A stretch of DNA of 64,000 nt from the NCBI RefSeq assembly GCF_039729195.1, contig NZ_CP155796.1:3286001-3350000 (forward strand), given 5' to 3'. Of the stretch, positions 45,120 through 53,234 are shown one piece after another. The notes beneath the pieces were generated by a model that did no database searches, was not told the origin of the DNA, and saw only the letters and a program-made list of their open reading frames with translations. The position numbers and the translations under genes were made by a program. Origin of the DNA: Mycobacterium sp. DL (lineage in GTDB: Bacteria; Actinomycetota; Actinomycetes; Mycobacteriales; Mycobacteriaceae). The first letter of the stretch is position 1. Each line of letters begins with the position of its first letter.

Positions 45120-45689
45120 TTCGGTGCGAGCCTTGTCCCTGGCCCGTTCGGGATAGATCTGGGTCATGCCGACTGCGCCGATGATCACCACCACCGGGAT
45201 GACGGCCTTGGTCCAGTGCACCGTCGACGGCGAGGCGACGGCGACAAACCCCAGTACCGCGATGAGCGCGAACACCAGCGCCCACATCAGCGTCAGCACC
45301 TGGTTGGTGCGGCGGAAGGCGGTCTGCTCCCATTCGTGGCGCGGCGCGGACTCCGGCGCATACTGCGCAGTGAAGGGCTCGAACGCCAGCGATCCCAGGG
45401 CCATGATCGCCAGCACCCCACTGGACAGCGTCGTCGCGTGGGTGTCCATCCAGTCGCGGTCGGCCGCGCCGATGACCATGCCGGCCACGGTCACGCCGGT
45501 GAAGAACACGACGGTGACGATGTCCAGAAGTCGCAGACCACCGAAACCCGCCGACACCCCCATGATCAACGCCGCCAGCACCGCGCAGATCGCGCCGAAC
45601 ATCCACGTACTGGGACCGTCGGCGACGACCCAGTAGACGATCCAGGGGATGAATCCGATGACCGGGCTGCGTTCGAACCATTCGTCCAC
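45111..45689 (-). CDS. Conserved multi-pass membrane protein
   Basis: The 192-residue protein has five to six hydrophobic helices (VIGFIPWIVYWVV; AICAVLAALIMGVSAGF; IVTVVFFTGVTVAGMVIG; LSSGVLAIMALGSLA; LTLMWALVFALIAVLGFVA; VIPVVVIIGAVGMTQIY). Its C-terminal tail is basic and acidic mixed. I do not recognise the family. The ATG at 45689 lies about 25 bp downstream of the monooxygenase stop at 45716, so it could be read with the sulfonate genes. Confidence 0.7.
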   Translation of the reverse strand: MDEWFERSPVIGFIPWIVYWVVADGPSTWMFGAICAVLAALIMGVSAGFGGLRLLDIVTVVFFTGVTVAGMVIGAADRDWMDTHATTLSSGVLAIMALGSLAFEPFTAQYAPESAPRHEWEQTAFRRTNQVLTLMWALVFALIAVLGFVAVASPSTVHWTKAVIPVVVIIGAVGMTQIYPERARDKARTETP

Positions 45690-45715
45690 GTCTCACCTTT
45701 TACCCGATGCAGCGG

Positions 45716-46807
45716 TCAGGCGAGACCTTTGCGCTTCAGGATGGGCAGCACCCCTTCGGCGAACCAGTACGCCTCCTCCAGATGTGGGTAGCCGGACAGG
45801 ATGAATTCGTCGAACCCCACCGAGTGGTATTCCGCGATGAGGGTGGCGACCTCGTCGTGGCTCCCGACGAGCGCGGTGCCGGCGCCGCCACGCACCAGCC
45901 CGACGCCCGCCCAGAGGTTGGGGTAGATCTCCAGGCTGTCGATGCGGCCGCCGTGCAGCGCGGTCATGCGCCGCTGTCCCTCGGATTCCGAGCGCGCGTG
46001 CAGATCGGTGGCCTTGGCGATCTGTTCGGGGGTGAGCTCGGAGAGCATGTCGGCTGCCACCGCCCACGCCGCTTCGGAGGTGTCGCGGCTGATGGTGTGC
46101 AGCCTGATGCCGAAGCGCACCTGACGGCCGCGCTGTTCGGCGAGCCGGCGGACCTCGGCGATCTTGGCCGCCGCAGCTTGCGGCGGCTCACCCCACGTGA
46201 GATAAACGTCGACGTACTCGGCGGCGATCGGCAGCGCCGCCGCCGATGATCCGCCGAAGTAGATCTGCGGCAACGGATCCGGTGCAGCGGACACCCGGGC
46301 GTCGGCCACATCGTAGAAATGGCCTTTGAAGTCCACGGCTTCCTGACGCCAGATCGAGTTGACGATGTGCAGGAACTCGCCGGTGCGTGCATAACGCTCG
46401 TCGTGGCCGACCCAGTCTCCGAACCTGCGCTGCTCGAGGTCGTCGCCGCCGCTGACGATGTTGAGGAGCACCCTGCCTTCCGAAAACCGTTGCAGGGTGG
46501 CGGCCTGCTGTGCGGCCAGGGTCGGGGGCACCAGGCCCGGCCGGAACGCGACCAGGAATTTCAGCCGCTCTGTCTCGGCGAGCAGCGCCGACGCGGTGAG
46601 CCAGGCGTCCTCACACCAGGTACCGGTCGGGGTCAGGACGCCCTCGTAGCCCAGGCGGTCCGCGGCGCGTGCCACCTCCGACAGGTACCTGCGGGTCGGT
46701 GCGCGGTAGTTCGCCGGGACCGTGTGATGCGACGACGCGTGCGACGCGCCGACGATCGAACGGCTGTCGCCGTTGGTGGGAAGGAACCAGAAGAATTTTG
46801 CGGTCAT
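45716..46807 (-). CDS. FMNH2-dependent alkanesulfonate monooxygenase-like LLM protein (SsuD-like)
   Basis: The 363-residue LLM-class flavin monooxygenase resembles SsuD: FFWFLPTNGDSRS near the start, GYEGVLTPTGTWCEDAW, and FYDVADARVSAAPDPLPQIYFGGSS. SsuD cleaves alkanesulfonates to aldehyde and sulfite using reduced FMN. No separate FMN reductase gene (SsuE) is present nearby. The ATG at 46807, with AGGAG 7 nt upstream, was chosen. Last gene of the ssuCBA operon, 10 bp after ssuA. Confidence 0.88.
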   Translation of the reverse strand: MTAKFFWFLPTNGDSRSIVGASHASSHHTVPANYRAPTRRYLSEVARAADRLGYEGVLTPTGTWCEDAWLTASALLAETERLKFLVAFRPGLVPPTLAAQQAATLQRFSEGRVLLNIVSGGDDLEQRRFGDWVGHDERYARTGEFLHIVNSIWRQEAVDFKGHFYDVADARVSAAPDPLPQIYFGGSSAAALPIAAEYVDVYLTWGEPPQAAAAKIAEVRRLAEQRGRQVRFGIRLHTISRDTSEAAWAVAADMLSELTPEQIAKATDLHARSESEGQRRMTALHGGRIDSLEIYPNLWAGVGLVRGGAGTALVGSHDEVATLIAEYHSVGFDEFILSGYPHLEEAYWFAEGVLPILKRKGLA

Positions 46808-46817
46808 CACATTGCTC

Positions 46818-47834
46818 CTAATCGTCGGACAGCAGCAGAGGGCGCAGCGTCTCGTTGAATCGGCGATCAACCCAGTTTTCGAATTCTGGTGCCGGAGAGG
46901 CGATCTGACCTGACTCGGCGAACAGGTCGGCGATCTCCTGCTCGGAGGCCACGACCTCGTCGTCGAGCTCGGTGGGCAATCGCACGCTCCGCGACTGCGA
47001 CACCTCCGCCACCTCGAGGTCCAGTCCCACGGCGTTGGCGTAGCTCTCGGCCCACTGCCGGGGGTTGTCCCTGGCCCATCGTGCAGCTTTTTCGTACCGC
47101 ACCAGCAGATCCGCCAGGGCGGTGTTGCGCTTCGGATCAGCCAGCGCCTGGTCGGAGGCCACGCCGAACCAGTACCCGTTGGTGACGTCGCGGGCCTGGC
47201 CGATGCTGCGGACGGGCAGTTGCTCGGCGGTCTGTGCGGTGTACGGGTCCCAGATCGCCCACGCGTCGGCCTGGCGCTGGGTGAACGCGCCCAGCGCGTC
47301 GGCGGGCTGAAGGAACACCAGTTTCACGTCTTCGGGAGTCAAGCCGGCGTTGTCGAGCTGCGCGAGGACGTGGCCGTGCGCTGAGCTGCCCTTGCCGACC
47401 GCAATGCTCTTGCCGCGGAGCTGATCGATGGAGGTGATCGGTGAATCGGCGAGCACCAGGATCTGGTCACCGATGCCGCCACCGTCGTATGCCGAGACCA
47501 CCTTGATCCTGGCATTGGAGGCCGCTCCGAAGATCGGCGGCGTGTTGCCGGTGATCGCGAAGTCGATCTTGCCCGCGGTGGCGGCCTCGACCTGCGGCGG
47601 CCCGGAAGTGAACGTCGAGAAGGCGACCTGGTAGGGCAGATCGTCGAGAGCCCCGGCAGCGCGCAGCAGTGATTCGGTACCGCCTTTCTGGTCACCGACC
47701 TGCAGGGTGAGGTCGGCCAGCTCCGACAACGGAACCGTTTCGGGAGCCTCCCGTGCACCCGAGACGTCCTCGCGTGACACACAGCCGGTGAGCAGCAGGC
47801 TCACCAACGTGATGACGGCGACGACTCTGGACAT
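46818..47834 (-). CDS. ssuA: Aliphatic sulfonate ABC transporter substrate-binding lipoprotein (SsuA-like)
   Basis: The 338-residue protein has a lipoprotein signal (SLLLTGC, Cys18) and an NMT1/SsuA-type binding fold (LTLQVGDQKGGTESLLRAAGALDDLPYQVAF; GKIDFAITGNTPPIFG). It would capture an alkanesulfonate or similar compound outside the membrane. It follows ssuB by 27 bp. The order ssuC-ssuB-ssuA-monooxygenase supports a sulfonate substrate. Confidence 0.88.
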   Translation of the reverse strand: MSRVVAVITLVSLLLTGCVSREDVSGAREAPETVPLSELADLTLQVGDQKGGTESLLRAAGALDDLPYQVAFSTFTSGPPQVEAATAGKIDFAITGNTPPIFGAASNARIKVVSAYDGGGIGDQILVLADSPITSIDQLRGKSIAVGKGSSAHGHVLAQLDNAGLTPEDVKLVFLQPADALGAFTQRQADAWAIWDPYTAQTAEQLPVRSIGQARDVTNGYWFGVASDQALADPKRNTALADLLVRYEKAARWARDNPRQWAESYANAVGLDLEVAEVSQSRSVRLPTELDDEVVASEQEIADLFAESGQIASPAPEFENWVDRRFNETLRPLLLSDD

Positions 47835-47861
47835 GGTTATCCCCTTTTTGTGGATGGCTTC

Positions 47862-48557
47862 TCAGATCTGCACGCCGAGTTTGTCGAGCAACTCGGCTCG
47901 GTCGGCGGCTGCGCCGGGGTCACCGGGGAGCCGCCTGGGATGGTTGATGTCGAGCGTATGAACGACCTCGCCGCCCTCCAGTACCAGCACCCGATCGGCC
48001 AGGCCGACCGCTTCGTCGACATCGTGGGTTACCAGCAGGACGCCGCAATGGTGTTGTCTCCACAGGTCGAGCAGCAGCTTTCGCATCGATAGTCGTGTCA
48101 ACGCATCCAGCGCTCCGAAGGGTTCGTCGAGCAGCAGCAACTCGGGTTCGGCCACCAGTGCGCGAGCCAGCGACACCCGCTGCGCCTGACCGCCGGACAA
48201 TGTCAGTGGCCACGCGCCCGCTCGGTCACCCAGGCCGACAGCTGCGAGTGCCCGTTCGGCGCGCGGCACTGCTTCGGATTTCGGTAGCCGACTGCGGGTC
48301 AGTCCGAAGGCCACGTTGGTGCGCACGTCGCGCCAGGGAAACAGTCGCGGTTCCTGGAAGGCCAGCGCCGGCGCACCCGCGACGTGCCGGTCGCCGGTGT
48401 GATCGGTGGACAGTCCCGCCAGTACGCGCAGCACGGTGGACTTGCCGGAGCCACTGCGCCCGATGAGCGCGACGATCTCGCCGCGTCCGACCCTCAGAGA
48501 CACGTCGACGAGAACATGACGTTCGCCGTACCACTTGTTGACGCTGCGCAATTTCAC
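47862..48557 (-). CDS. ssuB: Sulfonate ABC transporter ATP-binding protein (SsuB-like)
   Basis: The 231-residue ATPase has Walker A (GRSGSGKST), signature (LSGGQAQRVSLARAL) and Walker B (LLLLDEPFGALDA). The GTG at 48557 leaves a normal short N-terminus (VKLRSVNKWYGERHVL). The in-frame sequence upstream has no other standard start before the SsuC stop. It energises uptake with SsuA and SsuC. Confidence 0.9.
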   Translation of the reverse strand: MKLRSVNKWYGERHVLVDVSLRVGRGEIVALIGRSGSGKSTVLRVLAGLSTDHTGDRHVAGAPALAFQEPRLFPWRDVRTNVAFGLTRSRLPKSEAVPRAERALAAVGLGDRAGAWPLTLSGGQAQRVSLARALVAEPELLLLDEPFGALDALTRLSMRKLLLDLWRQHHCGVLLVTHDVDEAVGLADRVLVLEGGEVVHTLDINHPRRLPGDPGAAADRAELLDKLGVQI

Positions 48558-48602
48558 CCGCGGCCAACGTCGTTGAATCGGAACGGTGTTCGGAGGCGAC
48601 GG

Positions 48603-49418
48603 TCATGCGCGGTACCTCAACGCCCGCTGTTCGAGAGCGCGCACGACGGCGTCGGTGCCGATTCCCAACAGCGCGTAGATGATCAGCCCGAAGATGATGA
48701 TGTCGATGCGGAGAAAATCCCGCGCATTCATGATCAGGTAGCCGACCCCCTTGTCCGCGTTGATCTGTTCGGCCACGATCAGGCTCAGCCACGCGATCGC
48801 CAGGGACTGCCGGACACCTACGAGCACCTGCGGCGCCGCACTGGGCACGATGATCGACCGGAACCGCTGCCAGAACGAGAACCCCAGAACCTGAGCGGTT
48901 TCGAAGAGCTTGGGGTCGACCTGGCGGATCGCCGAGAAGGTGTTGAGATAGAGCGGGAAGCTGACTCCGAGGGCAACCAGTAAGACCTTGGGCAGCTCCC
49001 CGATACCGAACCAGACGATGAACAGCGGGATCAGCCCGAGGTGCGGCAGCGCCCGCACCATCTGCATCGGCGGATCGATCGTGGCCTCGCACCATTTCGA
49101 CAGGCCCACCGCGGTTCCCAGCGCGACACCGATCACACCTCCGAGCAACAATCCCTCGAGAACCCTGATCCCCGACACCGCGAGCGCATCAACGAGCTGG
49201 CCGTTCCTGATGAGTTCGATTCCGGCTTCGGCGATGAGCGACGGTGCAGGCAGCACGTCCTGCGGGATGAGGCCGAAAGCACTACCGGTCTGCCACAGCG
49301 CCAGGATCACAAACGGTGACGCCAGCCGGATCAGTCCCCATTTCTGGTGCGCCCAAATGCCACTCGTCACAGAGAGGTGTCGCGGCGGCGGTGCGGCCAG
49401 GTCGGCGGAGCTCGTCAC
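48603..49418 (-). CDS. ssuC: Sulfonate ABC transporter permease (SsuC-like)
   Basis: The 271-residue permease has six membrane helices and the EAA loop region (FETAQVLGFSFWQRFRSIIVPSAAPQVLVGVRQSLAIAW). It is the first gene of the sulfonate uptake operon. The ATG at 49418 is 76 bp downstream of the stop of a lipoprotein gene on the same strand, so the operon may have its own promoter there. Confidence 0.9.
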   Translation of the reverse strand: MTSSADLAAPPPRHLSVTSGIWAHQKWGLIRLASPFVILALWQTGSAFGLIPQDVLPAPSLIAEAGIELIRNGQLVDALAVSGIRVLEGLLLGGVIGVALGTAVGLSKWCEATIDPPMQMVRALPHLGLIPLFIVWFGIGELPKVLLVALGVSFPLYLNTFSAIRQVDPKLFETAQVLGFSFWQRFRSIIVPSAAPQVLVGVRQSLAIAWLSLIVAEQINADKGVGYLIMNARDFLRIDIIIFGLIIYALLGIGTDAVVRALEQRALRYRA

Positions 49419-49494
49419 AGTGAGGGACGCTACGGCCCCCGACCCGACCGGTGAAGCGTTTGACTCTGGATGAGGCGAAGACCGCCCCCGCTCC

Positions 49495-50205
49495 TCAGCC
49501 CAAGCGGAACGTACCGGTCACCAGCGTCGGAGACACGGGCGTGCCGTTGATGCTCGACTGCGGTGCGCCGCCCTGGGGGAACTCGATCGGTCCCGCCGGT
49601 GTCAGGTTGCGTCTGGGGCGCACGTCGTTGCGGACATCGAAGTCGCTGAACTCATCCAGATTGAACGGGTCGAAGTTTCGGTCACCCTGGGTGAATCCGC
49701 CGAACTGCACCCCCGTCGCCGACCCGTCGGGGCGTACGACCCAGGAGGCCCGGACACCGTCGGACTCGGCGGTGTACATGCCCGCCAGACCGGATACGGC
49801 GTTGGCAGTGAAGTCGTATTCGACCTCGTTCATCGTGACCTCACCGGTCACCGCGGTACCGTCGAACTCAGCCTGGAGGTTGTCACGGAATCGGGACTTG
49901 ACGTCGACCCGGCCGTCGGTCTGATTGCCGAAGAACCAGGCTTCGTCGTCGGTTCCATTGCAGGCGTACGCGGCGATCTCGGCGCCGTCCACGCTGATGC
50001 CGATCGTCATGGTCCGGCCGTCAGCGGAGGTCATGTCGGCCATGTAGCGCGCCGAGGCCGGGAACGGCGCCTCGGTCGAGGTCGCGGGCGCGGGTTCGGC
50101 AGGTGACGTGGTTTCAGTCGATGAGCCGCCCGAGCAGCCCGACAGAGTGCCCAACGCGGCGAACGCGCTGATGCCGACCAGCAGTGAGCGTGTGTGTTTT
50201 CTCAT
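49495..50205 (-). CDS. Putative lipoprotein
   Basis: The 236-residue protein has a lipoprotein signal (AFAALGTLSGC, Cys24) followed by a Ser/Thr/Pro/Ala-rich linker and a beta-rich domain (ARYMADMTSADGRTMTIGISVDGAEIAAYACNGTDDEAWFFGNQ; FDGTAVTGEVTMNEVEYDF). I do not recognise a characterised family. It is downstream of the winged-helix/hydrolase gene (75 bp apart). Confidence 0.75.
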   Translation of the reverse strand: MRKHTRSLLVGISAFAALGTLSGCSGGSSTETTSPAEPAPATSTEAPFPASARYMADMTSADGRTMTIGISVDGAEIAAYACNGTDDEAWFFGNQTDGRVDVKSRFRDNLQAEFDGTAVTGEVTMNEVEYDFTANAVSGLAGMYTAESDGVRASWVVRPDGSATGVQFGGFTQGDRNFDPFNLDEFSDFDVRNDVRPRRNLTPAGPIEFPQGGAPQSSINGTPVSPTLVTGTFRLG

Positions 50206-50280
50206 GTGAGCAGCATGAACGCGTGCCGGGAGTCGCGCATGGAGATTGTGTGGAGATTGTGTGGAGAACCGTCAGTCGGC

Positions 50281-51516
50281 TCAGGCCAGGAACGCCTCGA
50301 CTTCGTCGCAGAACACCCGCCAGGCGGGTTCGGTGGCTGTGAGCAGATGGTTGTTGCTCGACAGCGCGACCAGATGCGAGTCCGGGATCAGGGCCGCCAA
50401 CTCCTCGCCGTAGCGCATCGGAACACGATGGTCGTCGCGCGAATGCAGGATCAGCGTCGGGCATGCAACCCTGCCTGCCTGATCACGAATGTCGATGCGC
50501 GCGAACTCTTCCAGGAATCGGACCGCGTTCTCCGGGGAGGTGGTGCGCCGCTGCAGCTGGTCGAATGCGGCCCAGTCCGCGCGGGTGCCGTCGGGGATGA
50601 ACTGGGCGGCGAACACCTGACGGAACGCCGGGTCGTCACGCCCCCAGCCGACCCGGGCGAGATCGAGATCAAGTGCAGCAGCTCGCTTTTCGTCGTCGGT
50701 CAACGCCCGCACAGCGCGTCCCCGAGCGTAGGCACCGGACAGCACCAGCCGGGTCACCCGCTCCGGATGGCGCGCCGCGTAGGCAACGGCGACGGCCCCG
50801 CCCTGGGAGACCCCCAGCAGCGGGAATCGCTCCACCCCGAGTGCCTCGACCACCGATTCGAGGTCGGCAACCCAATCGTCGAACGTGAAATCCTTCGCAT
50901 CCCAGTCGGACAGGCCACAGCCACGCTCGTCGTAGCGGATGAATCTGTGCCGTCGCGACATGTCGCGAACCCAGTGCCGCCACACCGGACTCTCGATGTC
51001 GTAACCGAGGTGTGTCATCCAGTTCGCGGCCCGCACCAGCGGTGGCCCCTCCCCCGACACCGCGTAGGCCAGGCGCACCCCGTCGCCGGCACGGCAGAAG
51101 GCGATGTGCTGGCGCGGAAGCTCAGGCTCGGGTTCCGGAGACGGCGCCTCCGCGGGCTCGATCTGCAACGTGCCGACGAACTGGTAGCCGCGACCCCGCA
51201 CCGTGCGGATGTAGCGCTGGGACTCCCCGTCGTCGCCGAGCGCGCGCCGGACCGCTTTGATGCGGCTGGTCAGCGCTGCCTCGCCGACGAACCGGCCGCC
51301 CCACACGGCGTCGAACAACTCTTCCTTGCTGACGAAGCGCTCGTGATTGCTCAACAACTGGGTGAGCACGTCGAAAACCTGGGGTTCGACCCGGATGACC
51401 GTGTCGCCGCGGCGCAGCTCGTACCGACCGGTATCGAGCACGAAGTCGTCCCAGCGCCACGATCGCGGGTGTGCAGCGGACGAGGATGACGCAGCGCTGG
51501 ACACGGTCACCGACAC
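50281..51516 (-). CDS. Winged-helix DNA-binding domain fused to an alpha/beta hydrolase
   Basis: Residues 18-115 of this 411-residue protein are an OmpR/PhoB-type winged helix (FVLDTGRYELRRGDTVIRVEPQVFDVLTQLL; AALTSRIKAVRRALGDDGESQRYIRTVRGRGYQFVG). A Pro/Glu linker (121-134) leads to an alpha/beta hydrolase fold: the oxyanion region, nucleophile Ser237 (GVSQGG), acid Asp361 or Asp362 (HSRDDHRVP) and His390 (NNHLL). It may be a transcription factor that senses or hydrolyses its ligand. The target and substrate are unknown. Confidence 0.85.
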   Translation of the reverse strand: MSVTVSSAASSSSAAHPRSWRWDDFVLDTGRYELRRGDTVIRVEPQVFDVLTQLLSNHERFVSKEELFDAVWGGRFVGEAALTSRIKAVRRALGDDGESQRYIRTVRGRGYQFVGTLQIEPAEAPSPEPEPELPRQHIAFCRAGDGVRLAYAVSGEGPPLVRAANWMTHLGYDIESPVWRHWVRDMSRRHRFIRYDERGCGLSDWDAKDFTFDDWVADLESVVEALGVERFPLLGVSQGGAVAVAYAARHPERVTRLVLSGAYARGRAVRALTDDEKRAAALDLDLARVGWGRDDPAFRQVFAAQFIPDGTRADWAAFDQLQRRTTSPENAVRFLEEFARIDIRDQAGRVACPTLILHSRDDHRVPMRYGEELAALIPDSHLVALSSNNHLLTATEPAWRVFCDEVEAFLA

Positions 51517-51563
51517 CCCATCGCCAGGTGGACAGATCGCGCTAAGCGTACCGCCGAAACGCG

Positions 51564-51923
51564 TTACCGCCAGCCGTCGGCCGCCCGGGCCACCTGCATC
51601 AGCGCACCGCAGAGCTGCAGCAGTTCATCGCGGTCGGCTCCCTCGTCGATCGCGGTCGCCATGTCCTCGGCGGCGCACCTCACCTGATACACCCGATCGG
51701 ACAGTTCGGCGGCTTCCTCTGCGGTGAGCACCACCGAGTCGGCGGGCACCGAGGTGCCTTTGATCTGGGCGCGCTGCTCGTAGGCGCGCTGGCGACAGGA
51801 CTGCCTGCAGTACTGCCGCCGTCGACCCAGTCCGCTGTCGGCGACCTCCCGGCCGCACCACCGGCAGCTCTGGGGACGTCTGCGGGTCGTGCTGAGGGGC
51901 GCCTGAGCCGTCACAGAAGTCAC
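51564..51923 (-). CDS. Small zinc-binding-type protein
   Basis: The 119-residue protein has a four-cysteine cluster (Cys20, Cys23, Cys39, Cys43; CRWCG and YCRQSC) in a basic N-terminal half that is probably a zinc ribbon with nucleic-acid character. The C-terminal half is a helical region (VVLTAEEAAELSDRVYQVRCAAEDMATAIDE). It starts at GTG 51923 and is divergent from rbpA. Function is unknown. Confidence 0.7.
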   Translation of the reverse strand: MTSVTAQAPLSTTRRRPQSCRWCGREVADSGLGRRRQYCRQSCRQRAYEQRAQIKGTSVPADSVVLTAEEAAELSDRVYQVRCAAEDMATAIDEGADRDELLQLCGALMQVARAADGWR

Positions 51924-51979
51924 GAGCCCGACTGTAAACCGCGAGCTGCACCGATCCCGGTATCATTCGGGGTCGCGTC

Positions 51980-52006
51980 GGGAACTCTACGAGGGACCTC
52001 TGCGTT
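51980..52006 (+). promoter_or_regulatory. Candidate ECF-sigma promoter of rbpA
   Basis: GGGAAC at 51980-51985 and CGTT at 52003-52006 match the -35 and -10 elements of ECF sigma factors (SigE/SigH/SigR type). They are separated by a 17-bp spacer. It sits 65 bp upstream of the rbpA start codon. In Streptomyces rbpA belongs to the SigR regulon, which supports the reading. Confidence 0.55.
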
Positions 52007-52070
52007 GAACATCGGTCCACATTCGCCTCCGGCGAAGCCCGGACGAATTGTATTTATTGAGGAGTTGACG

Positions 52071-52409
52071 ATGGCTGATCGTGTTTTGAGAGGCAGTCGC
52101 CTCGGAGCTGTGAGCTACGAGACGGACCGCAACCACGACTTGGCGCCGCGTCAGGTAGCCCGGTACCGCACGGACAACGGCGAGGAGTTCGACGTCCCGT
52201 TCGCCGACGACGCCGAGATCCCCGGCACCTGGCTGTGCCGCAACGGTATGGAGGGAACCCTGATCGAGGGGGACGTTCCTGAGCCGAAGAAGGTCAAGCC
52301 GCCGCGCACCCATTGGGACATGCTGCTGGAGCGCCGCTCAGTCGAGGAACTCGACGAACTGCTCAAAGAGCGCATGGACATCATCAAGACCCGTCGCCGG
52401 GGCAGCTGA
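52071..52409 (+). CDS. rbpA: RNA polymerase-binding protein RbpA
   Basis: The 112-residue protein is a full-length RbpA: an N-terminal tail (MADRVLRGSRLGAVSYETDRNHDLAPRQ), a core domain (VARYRTDNGEEFDVPFADDAEIPGTWLCRNGMEGTL) and a C-terminal sigma-interaction domain (HWDMLLERRSVEELDELLKERM, split). RbpA binds RNA polymerase and sigma factors and stimulates transcription initiation in actinobacteria. The ATG at 52071 has a TGAGGAG just upstream. A longer frame from 52005 is not used. It corresponds to Rv2050. Confidence 0.96.
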   Translation: MADRVLRGSRLGAVSYETDRNHDLAPRQVARYRTDNGEEFDVPFADDAEIPGTWLCRNGMEGTLIEGDVPEPKKVKPPRTHWDMLLERRSVEELDELLKERMDIIKTRRRGS

Positions 52410-52427
52410 GCAGTCAGCCGCCGCGAA

Positions 52428-53234
52428 TCAGCGGGCAGCCCCGCGGGCCCGGTCGATCCGGGCCCGCATACCCCACTGGGCGACCTTGAGGATCGCCTCC
52501 CTGATGGTCGAGCCGTCCATCTTGGACACGCCGTGCTCACGTTCGGTGAAGGTGATCGGCACCTCGACGACGGTGAATCCCGCGTTGATCGAGCGCCACG
52601 TCAGATCCACCTGGAATCCGTAGCCCTTCGAGTCGACGGCCGCGAGATCGATCTTCTCCAGGACCTCGCGCCGGTACGCGCGGTAGCCGGCGGTGATGTC
52701 ATGGATGTCGACTCCGAGCAGGATCCGCGAGTAGCCGTTCGCGGTCCGGGACAGCACGAGCCGTCGCCGCGGCCAGTTGCGCACCTCGCCGCCGTCGACA
52801 TAACGCGACCCGATCACCAGGTCGGCGCCCGCATCGATTTCGTCGAGGAGCCGGTAGAGCTCCTCGGGAGCGTGGCTTCCGTCGGCGTCCATCTCGACGA
52901 GCACCGAGTACTGGCGGCTCAGGCCCCACGCGAATCCGGCGAGGTAAGCCGCGCCGAGACCGTCCTTGGACTCGCGGTGCATGACATGAACCCGATCCGG
53001 GTCGGCAAGGGCGAGTTCGTCGGCGAGTTCCCCCGTTCCGTCCGGGCTGCCGTCGTCGACGATGAGGACGTGGACGTCGGGCGCAGCGCTGATCACCCGC
53101 GCGACGATCAGTGGCAGATTCTGCCGCTCGTTGTAGGTGGGGATGATGACCAGTGTGCGCCGGCTGGGGCGCGGGGCCGGATCGTCTCCCGACTGGTCGG
53201 CAGAGTCACCGGGAATGCCACCGGGGACGCTCAT
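52428..53234 (-). CDS. Polyprenyl-phosphate mannose synthase (GT2, Ppm1 catalytic domain)
   Basis: The 268-residue GT2 glycosyltransferase contains [17 protein letters not shown], the [10 protein letters not shown] motif and a DxD-like EMDADGSH. It transfers mannose from GDP-mannose to polyprenol phosphate for lipomannan, lipoarabinomannan and glycoprotein assembly. In M. tuberculosis this domain is fused to Lnt as Ppm1 (Rv2051c). Here it is separate, with the lnt stop overlapping its start by four bases. The C-terminal codons contain a strong hairpin that may terminate rbpA. Confidence 0.93.
   Translation of the reverse strand: MSVPGGIPGDSADQSGDDPAPRPSRRTLVIIPTYNERQNLPLIVARVISAAPDVHVLIVDDGSPDGTGELADELALADPDRVHVMHRESKDGLGAAYLAGFAWGLSRQYSVLVEMDADGSHAPEELYRLLDEIDAGADLVIGSRYVDGGEVRNWPRRRLVLSRTANGYSRILLGVDIHDITAGYRAYRREVLEKIDLAAVDSKGYGFQVDLTWRSINAGFTVVEVPITFTEREHGVSKMDGSTIREAILKVAQWGMRARIDRARGAAR
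52443..52467 (+). terminator. GC-rich hairpin, probable rbpA terminator
   Basis: GCGGGCCCGG-TCGAT-CCGGGCCCGC is a perfect 10-bp stem 34 bp after the rbpA stop, inside the last codons of the convergent mannose synthase gene. No U-run follows. Confidence 0.5.

Noticed and set aside
52005..52070. Longer rbpA start at 52005
   Set aside because: Known RbpA proteins start at the ATG 52071 equivalent, and that ATG has the ribosome site; the extension overlaps the promoter motif.
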